A stretch of DNA of 64,000 bases from Neopararhizobium haloflavum (GTDB lineage: Bacteria > Pseudomonadota > Alphaproteobacteria > Rhizobiales > Rhizobiaceae), in contig NZ_NWUC01000006.1 in NCBI RefSeq assembly GCF_002750855.1, forward strand, positions 186,001 through 250,000. The letters run 5' to 3'. Under the pieces are notes generated by a model. That model had not been told where the DNA came from, searched no databases, and saw only the letters and a list, made by a program, of their open reading frames with translations. This document shows positions 29,530 through 38,960 of the stretch, piece by piece. Made by a program: the position numbers and the translations under genes. The stretch's first letter is position 1, and every line of letters starts with the position of its first letter.

Positions 29530-29539
29530 GGCACCCGTT

Positions 29540-29626
29540 GCCCAGATGGCGGAATTGGTAGACGCGCCAGCTTCAGGTGCTGGTACTCGCAAGGGTGTGG
29601 AGGTTCGAGTCCTCTTCTGGGCACCA
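29540..29626 (+). tRNA. tRNA-Leu (anticodon CAG)
   Basis: 87 bases including an encoded CCA. The acceptor stem GCCCAGA pairs with TCTGGGC (29616-29622), discriminator A at 29623. The anticodon stem CCAGC/GCTGG encloses TTCAGGT, giving CAG at 29574-29576 for the abundant CUG codon. A long variable arm (class II) and GGTTCGAGTCC T-arm are present. No integrase or flanking repeat suggests use as an attachment site. Confidence 0.96.
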
Positions 29627-29809
29627 ATCGCATTTAAAGGCCCCATGGTGGCCCTGCTTCCACTCCCGCACATATCGCGTGACAAGCGCTGCCGGTAAGC
29701 TGCCAGTCTCGGTTCAGTGGCCAGGCGCGATGCGCTCGATCTGGCCGCTTGTCCTCGCAACCTTTTTCGGCTCCCGTCGTTTCCCCGCGTCAACTTGGGA
29801 GACGCGATC

Positions 29810-29932
29810 ATGACGATCACACGAATTCTGGCACTTGTTCTGGCGCTGGCGGCGCCGCTTACCCTTGCCGCTTGCGGTGACGACGCGGGGGAAGTCGAAG
29901 TTGAGGAAAATGGCGAAGTCGAAGCGGATTGA
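29810..29932 (+). CDS. 40-residue predicted lipoprotein
   Basis: A very short protein: hydrophobic signal segment (residues ~4-21), a lipobox LAAC ending at Cys23, then an acidic tail of 17 residues rich in Glu and Asp (DDAGEVEVEENGEVEAD). GGGAGA lies seven bases before the ATG and a good terminator follows, so it has the layout of an expressed gene. Mature product would be a lipidated acidic 18-mer at the inner or outer membrane. No family recognised; small entericidin-like or Vmh-type lipoproteins are possible analogues. Confidence 0.6.
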   Translation: MTITRILALVLALAAPLTLAACGDDAGEVEVEENGEVEAD

Positions 29933-29952
29933 GACTTTGCGGTGACCTGTCC

Positions 29953-29986
29953 AAAGCCCGCCCGATCCACGATCGGCGGGCTTTTT
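29953..29986 (+). terminator. Terminator after the small lipoprotein gene
   Basis: AAAGCCCGC and GCGGGCTTT plus an inner CGATC/GATCG form a 14-bp stem with one bulged C and a CAC loop, running into TTTTTC. It lies 20 bases after the lipoprotein stop. Confidence 0.85.
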
Positions 29987-30083
29987 CTTGTCCAGCGCCG
30001 ACAGTCAGGCCCGCGGCCGGTTTGCCTCGCGCGCTCCGGGCCGCTATAGCCGGCCCCATCCAACACTGACGAAGAGGCGATCG

Positions 30084-30710
30084 ATGGCGGGTAAGATCAG
30101 GCTGCACAAGGGCGACATCGCGGCGGACGACGCGGCACGCTATGCTGGCGAAATCGCGATCGACACGGAAACGCTGGGTCTCGTCCCGCGCCGTGACCGG
30201 CTTTGTGTGGTGCAGCTTTCGCCGGGCGATGGATCGGCCGACGTTATCCAGATCGCGGCCGGCCAGCGCGATGCGCCCAACCTGGTGGCGCTACTCGCCA
30301 ATCCGGCCCTGCCGAAGATCTTCCACTTCGGGCGTTTCGACATCGCGGTGCTCTACCATGCTTTCGGCGTCACCTGCGCGCCGGTGTTCTGCACCAAGAT
30401 CGCCTCTCGGCTGACGCGGACCTATACCGACCGGCACGGCCTGAAGGACAATCTGAAGGAGCTGCTGGAGATCGACATCTCCAAGCAGCAGCAGTCGTCG
30501 GACTGGGCGGCCGAGACGCTTACCGACGCCCAGCTCGAATATGCCGCCTCGGACGTTCTGCATCTGCACGCGCTGAAGGCGCGCCTGACGGAGCGGCTGG
30601 AGCGCGAGGGGCGCGCGAGCCTTGCCGAGGCATGTTTCGAGTTCCTGCCGACCCGCGCCAAGCTCGATCTCATCGGCTGGGACGAGATCGACATTTTCGC
30701 TCACAGCTGA
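30084..30710 (+). CDS. rnd: Ribonuclease D, short form
   Basis: 3'-5' exoribonuclease of the DEDD superfamily acting on tRNA and other structured RNA 3' ends. 208 residues: only the exonuclease domain, without the HRDC domains of E. coli RNase D. Motifs: AIDTETLGL (Exo I), IFHFGRFDIAVL (Exo II), and QLEYAASDVLHLHAL (Exo III, DEDDy tyrosine). The ATG at 30084 follows GAAGAGGCG; the frame from 29988 would run through the preceding terminator. It overlaps the convergent cation transporter by ten bases. Confidence 0.92.
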   Translation: MAGKIRLHKGDIAADDAARYAGEIAIDTETLGLVPRRDRLCVVQLSPGDGSADVIQIAAGQRDAPNLVALLANPALPKIFHFGRFDIAVLYHAFGVTCAPVFCTKIASRLTRTYTDRHGLKDNLKELLEIDISKQQQSSDWAAETLTDAQLEYAASDVLHLHALKARLTERLEREGRASLAEACFEFLPTRAKLDLIGWDEIDIFAHS

Positions 30711-31366
30711 TCGATGGGCCGCGCCTTGGACTGTGCGGTGCTCTTGCGCTCCGCCATCGCCTGGCCGACGATCTGAAATGACGACGTCAGGAAAAGGCCG
30801 GCCATGATCGCCGCGACGATCAGGTCCGGCCAGGCCGTCGCCGTACCCCAGACGCCCGCTGCGGCGAGCATCACGGCGACGTTGCCGATGGCGTCGTTGC
30901 GCGAGCAAAGCCAGACGGAGCGCACATTGGCGTCGCCATCCTTGTAGGACATCAGGAGGAGGACGCTGGCGAGATTGGCGAGCAGCGCCAGAAAGCCGAT
31001 GATGCCCATGACCGGGGCTTCCGGCACGCCTGTCACGAAGACACGGTAGATCGTCGAGCCGAAGACCCAAAGACCCATTACAAGCAGACTGTAGCCCTTG
31101 ACGAGCGCGGCGGTCGATCGTGTGCGCAGGCTCGCCCCGATGACCGCCAGCGAGATCCCGTAGGTCGCCGCATCGGCGAAAAAGTCGAGCGCATCGGCCT
31201 TGAGCGCCTGGGAGCCGGCCATCTGCCCCGCTGCCATCTCGACCGCGAACATCACCGCATTGATCGCGATGACCATCCAGAGCCGCTTCCTGTATGTCTC
31301 CGAAACCCCGTCGAATGTTCCGTGGTCGTGGCCGCATCCTGCGCTCATCGGTCTGATCCCTTGCAT
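30701..31366 (-). CDS. Cation diffusion facilitator-type metal transporter
   Basis: A 221-residue inner-membrane protein with about six hydrophobic helices, resembling short CDF exporters. Two conserved polar membrane sites are altered from canonical HxxxD: ADALDFFADAATY in helix 2 and CSRNDAIGN in helix 5, the pattern of an alphaproteobacterial subfamily. The N-terminus SAGCGHDHGTF may bind metal. It is divergent from a ZntR-like MerR gene and its promoter overlaps a perfect MerR operator, so it is probably a metal-induced exporter of Zn, Cd, Pb or Co. Start M at 31366 or 31348. Confidence 0.82.
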   Translation of the reverse strand: MQGIRPMSAGCGHDHGTFDGVSETYRKRLWMVIAINAVMFAVEMAAGQMAGSQALKADALDFFADAATYGISLAVIGASLRTRSTAALVKGYSLLVMGLWVFGSTIYRVFVTGVPEAPVMGIIGFLALLANLASVLLLMSYKDGDANVRSVWLCSRNDAIGNVAVMLAAAGVWGTATAWPDLIVAAIMAGLFLTSSFQIVGQAMAERKSTAQSKARPIDQL

Positions 31367-31379
31367 CCCTGATGCGCCC

Positions 31380-31410
31380 TACCTAATTGCTCTAGTGACT
31401 AGAGGTTCAA
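31380..31410 (-). promoter_or_regulatory. MerR-family operator-promoter of the metal exporter
   Basis: On the minus strand, -35 TTGAAC (31410-31405) and -10 TAGGTA (31385-31380) are separated by 19 bases, the over-long spacer of MerR-activated promoters. The spacer contains a perfect 7-1-7 palindrome CTCTAGTCACTAGAG (31404-31390). It lies between the divergent merR-type gene and the exporter, 14 bases before the exporter ATG. Confidence 0.88.
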
Positions 31411-31421
31411 GAGGTGAGTTC

Positions 31422-31838
31422 ATGTTCTCCATCGGGGAATTGGCAAAGCGCACAGCCGTCAAGGTGCCGACCATCCGCTACTACGAGCAGATCGGTCTCA
31501 TCGATCCGCCGCATCGTTCCGAAGGCAACCAGCGGCGTTACGAGCCGGACACACTGGACCGCCTCTCCTTCATCCGCCACGGCCGCGACCTTGGCCTGTC
31601 GCTGGAGGCGATCCGAGATCTCATCGAGCTCAGCCACCATCCAGAACGCCCCTGCGGCCGCGCCGATGCCATCGTGGCAGAGCAGCTCGCGGCGGTGCGT
31701 GCGCGGATCGCCAGGCTTAAGCGTCTGGAGAGGGAGCTGGACCGGATGAGCGGATGCGGCGGCGGACACACCGTCGGCGATTGCTATGTGCTGCGCTCGA
31801 TCGCCGACCACGATCTGTGCGCGAGTGATCACGACTGA
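31422..31838 (+). CDS. MerR-family heavy-metal-responsive activator (ZntR/CadR-like)
   Basis: 138 residues. N-terminal MerR winged helix (IGELAKRTAVKVPTIRYYEQIGL), a dimerisation helix (~80-110), and a metal site: Cys78 (position of ZntR Cys79), then Cys112, His116 and Cys121 in a C-terminal loop GCGGGHTVGDC. This matches the ZntR pattern except that ZntR's doubled Cys114-Cys115 is single here. An additional Cys133 and a His/Asp tail could contribute. ATG at 31422 is preceded by AAGAGGTG. It should activate the divergent exporter by untwisting the 19-base spacer. Confidence 0.88.
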   Translation: MFSIGELAKRTAVKVPTIRYYEQIGLIDPPHRSEGNQRRYEPDTLDRLSFIRHGRDLGLSLEAIRDLIELSHHPERPCGRADAIVAEQLAAVRARIARLKRLERELDRMSGCGGGHTVGDCYVLRSIADHDLCASDHD

Positions 31839-31855
31839 GAGCATTGCCGTTCAAG

Positions 31856-31888
31856 AAAAAGGGCCCGCGGAAATGCTCCCGCGGGCCC
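31856..31888 (-). terminator. Rho-independent terminator of rpsA
   Basis: GGGCCCGCGG (31861-31870) and CCGCGGGCCC (31879-31888) form a perfect 10-bp stem with an 8-base loop; on the minus strand it runs into TTTTT (31860-31856). rpsA stops at 31915. The convergent regulator gene stops at 31838. Confidence 0.9.
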
Positions 31889-31914
31889 CAATTCTTGCGA
31901 AGCCGTAAGTCGGC

Positions 31915-33621
31915 TTACTTGTCTTCGCCCTGCTTCTTCAGCGCGGCGCCGAGAATGTCGCCGAGCGAAGCGCCCGAATCGGACGATCCGAACTGTGCCA
32001 CGGCTTCCTTCTCTTCGGCGATTTCCAGCGCCTTGATCGAAAGCGTGACCTTGCGGTCCTTCTTGGAGAAGTTCGTCACGCGGGCGTCGATCTTCTGGCC
32101 GACCGAGAAACGCTCGGGGCGCTGCTCGTCGCGGTCCCGCGCAAGATCGGACCGGCGGATGAAGGACGAGACGTCTTCGTGATCCACCAGCTTGACTTCG
32201 AGGCCACCATCGTTGACGGCGGTGACTTCGGCTGTGACGACGGCATTCTTGCGCAGTTCGCCCGAAGCCATCGCATCGCCGACGGCATCCTTGCCAAGCT
32301 GCTTGATGCCGAGCGAGATGCGCTCCTTGTCGACATCGACGTCCAGAACCTGTGCCTGGACAACGTCGCCCTTGTTGAACTCCTCAATGACCTGCTCGCC
32401 CGGACGCGTCCAGTCGAGGTCGGACAGGTGCACCATGCCGTCGACATCGCCGTCGAGACCGATGAACAGGCCGAATTCGGTCTTGTTCTTGACCTCGCCT
32501 TCGACGACGGAGCCGACCGGATGCTTCTGGGCGAAGACTTCCCACGGATTTTCCAGCGTCTGCTTGAGACCAAGCGAGATGCGGCGCTTCTGCGGGTCGA
32601 CTTCCAGAACGACCACGTCGACTTCCTGGGTTGTCGACAGGATCTTGCCAGGATGGACGTTCTTCTTCGTCCAGGACATTTCCGAAACGTGGATCAGGCC
32701 TTCGATGCCCGGCTCCAGCTCGACGAACGCACCGTAGTCGGTGATGTTCGTGACGGTACCCGTGATGCGCTTGCCGGTCGGGTACTTGGTGCCGATGCCG
32801 TCCCACGGATCCGCTTCCAGCTGCTTCATGCCCAGCGAGATGCGGTGGGTTTCCTGGTTGATGCGGATGATCTGGACCTTGACGGTCTGGCCGATCGACA
32901 GGATTTCCGTCGGATGGTTGACGCGGCGCCATGCCATGTCGGTGACGTGCAGGAGACCGTCGATGCCGCCGAGGTCGACGAACGCACCGTAGTCGGTGAT
33001 GTTCTTGACGACGCCTTCAACGACCTGACCCTCTTCGAGGTTCTGGACGATTTCCGAACGCTGCTCGGCACGCGACTCTTCAAGAACCGTGCGGCGCGAA
33101 ACGACGATGTTGCCGCGGCGCTTGTCCATCTTGAGGATTTCGAAGGGCTGCGGGTTGTGCATCAGCGGCGTGACGTCGCGGATCGGACGGATGTCCACCT
33201 GGCTGCGCGGCAGGAAGGCCACGGCGCCGTCGAGGTCGACCGTGAAGCCGCCCTTGACCTGGTTGAAGATCACGCCTTCGACGCGCTCTCCGGCTTCGAA
33301 TTTGGCTTCGAGCTTGACCCAGCTCTCCTCGCGGCGCGCCTTTTCGCGCGACAGGACCGCTTCGCCGAGTGCGTTCTCGATACGCTCGACATAAACCTCG
33401 ACTTCGTCGCCAACGTTCATCTGGCCGTCGCGGCCCTTGGCGCCGAATTCCTTCAGCGGGACGCGGCCTTCGACCTTCAGGCCGACGTCGATGATGGCCA
33501 TGTCCTTTTCGATCGCCGTGACTTTGCCCTTAGCGACGTAACCTTCGGCGATATCGTTTCCGCTAAAGGATTCTTCGAGGAGGGCTGCGAAGTCCTCCCG
33601 CGTGGGATTGGTAACTGACAT
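31915..33621 (-). CDS. rpsA: 30S ribosomal protein S1
   Basis: mRNA-binding ribosomal protein needed for initiation on structured leaders. 568 residues, six S1 OB-fold repeats; repeats 3-5 are easily seen by the recurring DYGAFVDL, DYGAFVEL and EFGLFIGL signatures. Length and an acidic N-terminus are normal. The gene follows cmk by 144 bases on the same strand, the conserved cmk-rpsA neighbourhood. Confidence 0.97.
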   Translation of the reverse strand: MSVTNPTREDFAALLEESFSGNDIAEGYVAKGKVTAIEKDMAIIDVGLKVEGRVPLKEFGAKGRDGQMNVGDEVEVYVERIENALGEAVLSREKARREESWVKLEAKFEAGERVEGVIFNQVKGGFTVDLDGAVAFLPRSQVDIRPIRDVTPLMHNPQPFEILKMDKRRGNIVVSRRTVLEESRAEQRSEIVQNLEEGQVVEGVVKNITDYGAFVDLGGIDGLLHVTDMAWRRVNHPTEILSIGQTVKVQIIRINQETHRISLGMKQLEADPWDGIGTKYPTGKRITGTVTNITDYGAFVELEPGIEGLIHVSEMSWTKKNVHPGKILSTTQEVDVVVLEVDPQKRRISLGLKQTLENPWEVFAQKHPVGSVVEGEVKNKTEFGLFIGLDGDVDGMVHLSDLDWTRPGEQVIEEFNKGDVVQAQVLDVDVDKERISLGIKQLGKDAVGDAMASGELRKNAVVTAEVTAVNDGGLEVKLVDHEDVSSFIRRSDLARDRDEQRPERFSVGQKIDARVTNFSKKDRKVTLSIKALEIAEEKEAVAQFGSSDSGASLGDILGAALKKQGEDK

Positions 33622-33765
33622 AAGTGCTCCTGGATGCCCGGACCGGATCGATGTCGACGGTCGGGGCGGCGCCGGTGGTTGTTTGTTGCGTTCGTTCCTC
33701 GACCGATCGAGGTCGCCTCTTGGGCGACCGCAAGATCCGGCGCGGCGATCGTGCGAGGAACGGCT

Positions 33766-35819
<2,054 letters not shown>

Positions 35820-36020
35820 CTAGCACAGCCCCGAGCGAGCGTCATCTGCCGATGCCGAAAAACATCGCTCCGGGTTGGCGCGCCAACGGCCGGAGATAGG
35901 CTTTGACACAGGCCGGCAAGATCATTATGGGGACCGGCACACCGAATTTGACGAACCGGCCCAAAGACCGGCAGACTTTGTCGCATTGAACGCTGAAGGC
36001 CATTCAAGGGGTTGTTGACC

Positions 36021-36422
36021 GTGGCGAAACCGGAACTTGGAACCAAGCGCGTTTGCCCGGAGACGGGCCGCAAATTCTACGATCTCAATCGCGATCCGAT
36101 CGTCTCGCCCTACACCGGCAAGACGTATCCGCTGTCCTATTTCGAGGATACGGCCGCTCAGTCGGCGACCGAGAAGGACGAGGAAGAGGATGTACAGGAG
36201 CTGGATGCTGAGGCGAGCGAAGTCGAGGCGCCGGTCAAGGAAGACGCCGACGGCGACGACGACAGCGGTGACAAGGACGACCTGCCCGATCTCGAAGGCG
36301 ACGATGAGGTCGAGATCGATGACGATGACGACGATACCTTCCTGCCCGACGACGACGATGATGAAGACGACGACATGAGCGACATCATCGGCGGCGTAAA
36401 CGAGGACGAGGAAGAAAGCTGA
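36021..36422 (+). CDS. TIGR02300-family protein with acidic tail
   Basis: 133 residues, a widespread alphaproteobacterial family of unknown function. The N-terminal ~45 residues start (V)AKPELGTKRVCPETG and contain FYDLNRDPIV, the conserved core. Most relatives carry a zinc ribbon of two CxxC pairs; here only one cysteine remains (CPETG, SPYTG). The remaining ~90 residues are overwhelmingly Asp and Glu and surely disordered. The GTG at 36021 with AAGGGG upstream matches the family start; TTG at 36012 is less likely. Confidence 0.88.
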   Translation: MAKPELGTKRVCPETGRKFYDLNRDPIVSPYTGKTYPLSYFEDTAAQSATEKDEEEDVQELDAEASEVEAPVKEDADGDDDSGDKDDLPDLEGDDEVEIDDDDDDTFLPDDDDDEDDDMSDIIGGVNEDEEES

Positions 36423-36428
36423 GACCTA

Positions 36429-36449
36429 GCCCGGCCGCGGCAGCCGGGC
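36429..36449 (+). terminator. Hairpin after the TIGR02300 gene
   Basis: GCCCGGC and GCCGGGC form a 7-bp GC stem with a 7-base loop seven bases after the stop. No T-run follows, so termination efficiency is doubtful. Confidence 0.4.
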
Positions 36450-36475
36450 CTTGAAAAAAACTCTCGCGGATCGTC

Positions 36476-36504
36476 TTGATCTTGCGGGAAAGCGGACGTA
36501 AGAA
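36476..36504 (+). promoter_or_regulatory. Probable tRNA-Ala promoter
   Basis: TTGATC (36476-36481) and TAAGAA (36499-36504) are 17 bases apart, about 50 bases before the mature tRNA. A moderate match only. Confidence 0.35.
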
Positions 36505-36553
36505 GCCGACCACCAGCGCCGACGCGGCGCGCCGGGAAACCGGCGGAAATGAT

Positions 36554-36629
36554 GGGGCCATAGCTCAGCTGGGAGAGCGCCTGCATGGCATGCAGGAGGT
36601 CAGCGGTTCGATCCCGCTTGGCTCCACCA
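36554..36629 (+). tRNA. tRNA-Ala (anticodon GGC)
   Basis: 76 bases with an encoded CCA. Acceptor GGGGCCA pairs with TGGCTCC (one G-U), D-arm TAGCTCAGCTGGGAGAGC, anticodon stem CCTGC/GCAGG around ATGGCAT giving GGC at 36587-36589, and GGTTCGATCC T-arm. The G-U pair at acceptor position 3-70 is the alanine identity element. Confidence 0.97.
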
Positions 36630-36654
36630 ATCACCAAATCTCAGCGAGACACGC

Positions 36655-36680
36655 AAGGCCGCCCCGTTCGGGCCGGCCTT
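36655..36680. terminator. Hairpin between tRNA-Ala and the convergent reductase gene
   Basis: AAGGCCG and CGGCCTT with an inner CCC/GGG and a GTTC loop, one C-C mismatch. No long T-run on either strand, but it lies between convergent units and is symmetric, so it could serve both. Confidence 0.45.
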
Positions 36681-36707
36681 ATATCCTGAAATGTCCTTGC
36701 CGGCTGA

Positions 36708-37727
36708 TCAAGCCTCTGCGAATGCCGTCTGCCGCCCCTGGAAGGGATAGCGCGGATCGCTGTGTCCCGGCGCCGGCGTGTGACCGGAAGCACAGAGCGT
36801 GTTGAGGAAGGTTTCGTCGGCAGCGCTATAGGACGAGGCAGGCGAGCCGAGATAGGCGTCGAGTTGTGACAGCGACTTCGGACCCATGAGGACGCTCGTC
36901 ACGGCCGTGTTGGCGAGTAGCCAGTTGATCGCCAGGTGAACCGGCTCCCGGTGGCTCGCTTCGGCATGATCGGCCGCTCGGCGGGCGCTTTCCAGTGTCT
37001 CGGGCCGAAACTCCGTTTCCATGAAGCGCTTGTCCTGGCGGGCGCCGCGGGATGCCTCCGGCGTCCCGTTGCGGTACTTGCCGGTCAGCACGCCGCGACC
37101 AAGCGGCGAATAGGTGACCGTTCCGATACCGAAATGCGCGCAGGCGGGGAGTGTCTCGGCTTCGGCGGCGCGATTGAGCATGTGATAGTAAGGCTGACAC
37201 GCAAGCGGGCGCGCCACGCCCAGCCTGTCGGCGACCCGCACCATTTCAGCGATCTTCCACGCACGAAAGTTGGAAAAGCCCCAATGCCGGATATGCCCCG
37301 CATTGAGGAGGTCGCCGAGCGCGCCGATGGTCTCGTCGAGCGGCGTGCGGTTGTCGTCGAGGTGCAGGTAGTAAAGGTCGATATGGTCGCGCTTGAGCCG
37401 CTCCAGCGACATCGCCGCGCCCTTGGCGATCCAGTCCGGCGTCAATCCGCCGGAACCTTCGACACCCTTGACCGGATTGCCGACTTTCGTCGCGAGAAAA
37501 CAATCGGGCTTGTCGGCCATCAGGCGGCCGAGCATGCGCTCGGATTCGCCGCCGCTGTAGGAATCAGCCGTATCGACGAAATTGCCGCCAAGCGAGAAGT
37601 AGCGCTCCAGCATCCGTTTTGCTTCGTCGTCGCCGGTCTGGTCGGCGAACATCATGGTGCCAAGGCAAAGCCTCGAAACGTCCGGCCCGCCTCTCCCAAG
37701 TGGAGCCCTGGACAATTGCTCGTTCAT
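36708..37727 (-). CDS. Aldo/keto reductase
   Basis: NADPH-dependent carbonyl reductase of the AKR fold, 339 residues, resembling AKR11/12-type bacterial enzymes. The catalytic tetrad is complete: Asp52 and Tyr57 (VDTADSY), Lys81 (LATKVG), His122 (YYLHLDD). The start at 37727 has GGAGG eight bases upstream; ATG 37742 has no such site. The gene begins 22 bases after the CoA-transferase stop and so probably belongs to the hmgL-like/CoA-transferase operon, where it might reduce a product aldehyde or ketone; substrate unknown. Confidence 0.88.
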   Translation of the reverse strand: MNEQLSRAPLGRGGPDVSRLCLGTMMFADQTGDDEAKRMLERYFSLGGNFVDTADSYSGGESERMLGRLMADKPDCFLATKVGNPVKGVEGSGGLTPDWIAKGAAMSLERLKRDHIDLYYLHLDDNRTPLDETIGALGDLLNAGHIRHWGFSNFRAWKIAEMVRVADRLGVARPLACQPYYHMLNRAAEAETLPACAHFGIGTVTYSPLGRGVLTGKYRNGTPEASRGARQDKRFMETEFRPETLESARRAADHAEASHREPVHLAINWLLANTAVTSVLMGPKSLSQLDAYLGSPASSYSAADETFLNTLCASGHTPAPGHSDPRYPFQGRQTAFAEA

Positions 37728-37749
37728 CGCCTCGTCCTCCATGTTGATG

Positions 37750-38958
37750 TCAACGCGAGCCGCCGGCTCGCCCGGCCGATGCCGGTGCCGCTTCGAGTTC
37801 GGCCAGGATCTCTTCGGTATGCGCGCCGAGTGCCGGCGCGGGAAGCCGTGCCTGGCACGGTGTCTGGCTCAACTTGACGGGAAAGCCCAGCATGGTGACC
37901 GCGCCATGCCCCGGATGATCGATTTCGATCACCATCTCCTGTGCCCGCAGTTGCGGATCGGCGAAGGCCTCCGCCATCGACTGCACGCGCCCGCAGGGCA
38001 CGCCGGCGGCGTTGATGCGGGCGATCCAGGCATCCTGCGTATCGTGGACGAGACGGGCGTTGATCAGTGTGTTGAGTTCGCGGCGCAAGGCAAAGCGCTT
38101 GTCATTGGTGTCGTAACGCGGATCGGCCATCAGATCGGGCAGCCCGATCACGTCGAGAAAGCGCTTCAGGATCACGTCGTTGGACGGTGCGACGGCGATC
38201 TCTCCGTCGGCGGTCTTGAAGAGGCCATAGGGGGCGACAAGTGGGTGGTCGTTACCCGTCCGCACCGGCTCGCGTCCCGTGACGAAGAACTCCGATGCCA
38301 GATATGCCATCATCGAAACAGCACTGTTGACCATCGCGGTTTCGACGTGCTGGCCGGCATTGTTGATATCGCGCGCCCGCAACGCGCTGACGATGCCGAA
38401 GGCGCAATAGAGGCCGGCGAGCAGGTCGGTAATCGGCTGGGCGACCCGCATCGGTTCCGCGCCTTCCGCCCCGTTGACGCTCATCAGTCCGCTCATCGCC
38501 TGGGCGATGAAGTCGAAGGCGGGCCGGTCGACATAAGGTCCGCTGCTTCCATAACCGTTGACGTTGGCGGTGACGAGATCCGGCTTCAATGCCTTCAGCC
38601 GCTCGGGCGGGAAGCCCATCTTCGCCATGACGCCGGGCCGGAAATTGTCGACCACTACGTCAGCGGTCTGGATCAGCTTCGCCAGGGCATCGCGCCCTTC
38701 GACGGTGTAAAGGTCGAGCACGACCGATTTCTTGTTGCGATTGAAGGCGGCATAGTACCAGGAGAGTCCGTCCTTCATCGCGCCTTGCTCGCGGATCGGA
38801 TCGCCTTTGGCGGGCTCGATCTTGATCACGTCGGCGCCCATGTCGCCGAGCAGCATGGTGCAGAACGGGCCGGAAAGGACGCGTGTCAGATCGATCACGC
38901 GCACGCCGTGAAGCGGTGGCCGGGCTCCCTCGGCAATATCGGGAATGATCCGCTCCAC
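37750..38958 (-). CDS. CaiB/BaiF class III CoA-transferase
   Basis: Moves CoA between acyl groups, activating an organic acid with a CoA donor such as succinyl-CoA. 402 residues; catalytic Asp178 in VAQPITDLLAG, with RVIDLTRVLSGPFCTMLLGDMGADVIKIE and NFRPGVM as family landmarks. The GTG at 38958 lies two bases after the lyase-like gene's stop, giving normal length; the upstream extension to 39117 lies inside that gene. Its placement with an HMG-CoA-lyase homologue suggests it makes the lyase's CoA-ester substrate. Confidence 0.9.
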   Translation of the reverse strand: MERIIPDIAEGARPPLHGVRVIDLTRVLSGPFCTMLLGDMGADVIKIEPAKGDPIREQGAMKDGLSWYYAAFNRNKKSVVLDLYTVEGRDALAKLIQTADVVVDNFRPGVMAKMGFPPERLKALKPDLVTANVNGYGSSGPYVDRPAFDFIAQAMSGLMSVNGAEGAEPMRVAQPITDLLAGLYCAFGIVSALRARDINNAGQHVETAMVNSAVSMMAYLASEFFVTGREPVRTGNDHPLVAPYGLFKTADGEIAVAPSNDVILKRFLDVIGLPDLMADPRYDTNDKRFALRRELNTLINARLVHDTQDAWIARINAAGVPCGRVQSMAEAFADPQLRAQEMVIEIDHPGHGAVTMLGFPVKLSQTPCQARLPAPALGAHTEEILAELEAAPASAGRAGGSR

Positions 38959-38960
38959 GC

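Larger units (their letters stand above)
29166..29539. other. Intergenic region phaZ / tRNA-Leu
   Basis: 374 bases without a supportable gene. It holds the phaZ promoter region on the minus strand, an imperfect inverted repeat GTGACAG / CTGTAAC (29326-29332 and 29341-29347), the PhaR-like repeat at 29362-29380, and the tRNA-Leu promoter at 29501-29529. Short overlapping frames here have no ribosome site or recognisable product. Confidence 0.7.

Noticed and set aside
29540-29626. tRNA-Leu as a mobile-element attachment site
   Set aside because: No integrase and no displaced tRNA 3' fragment seen within the window.
32179-33618. 479-codon open frame opposite rpsA
   Set aside because: Antisense to the S1 repeats; its apparent internal repetition is the mirror of those repeats.
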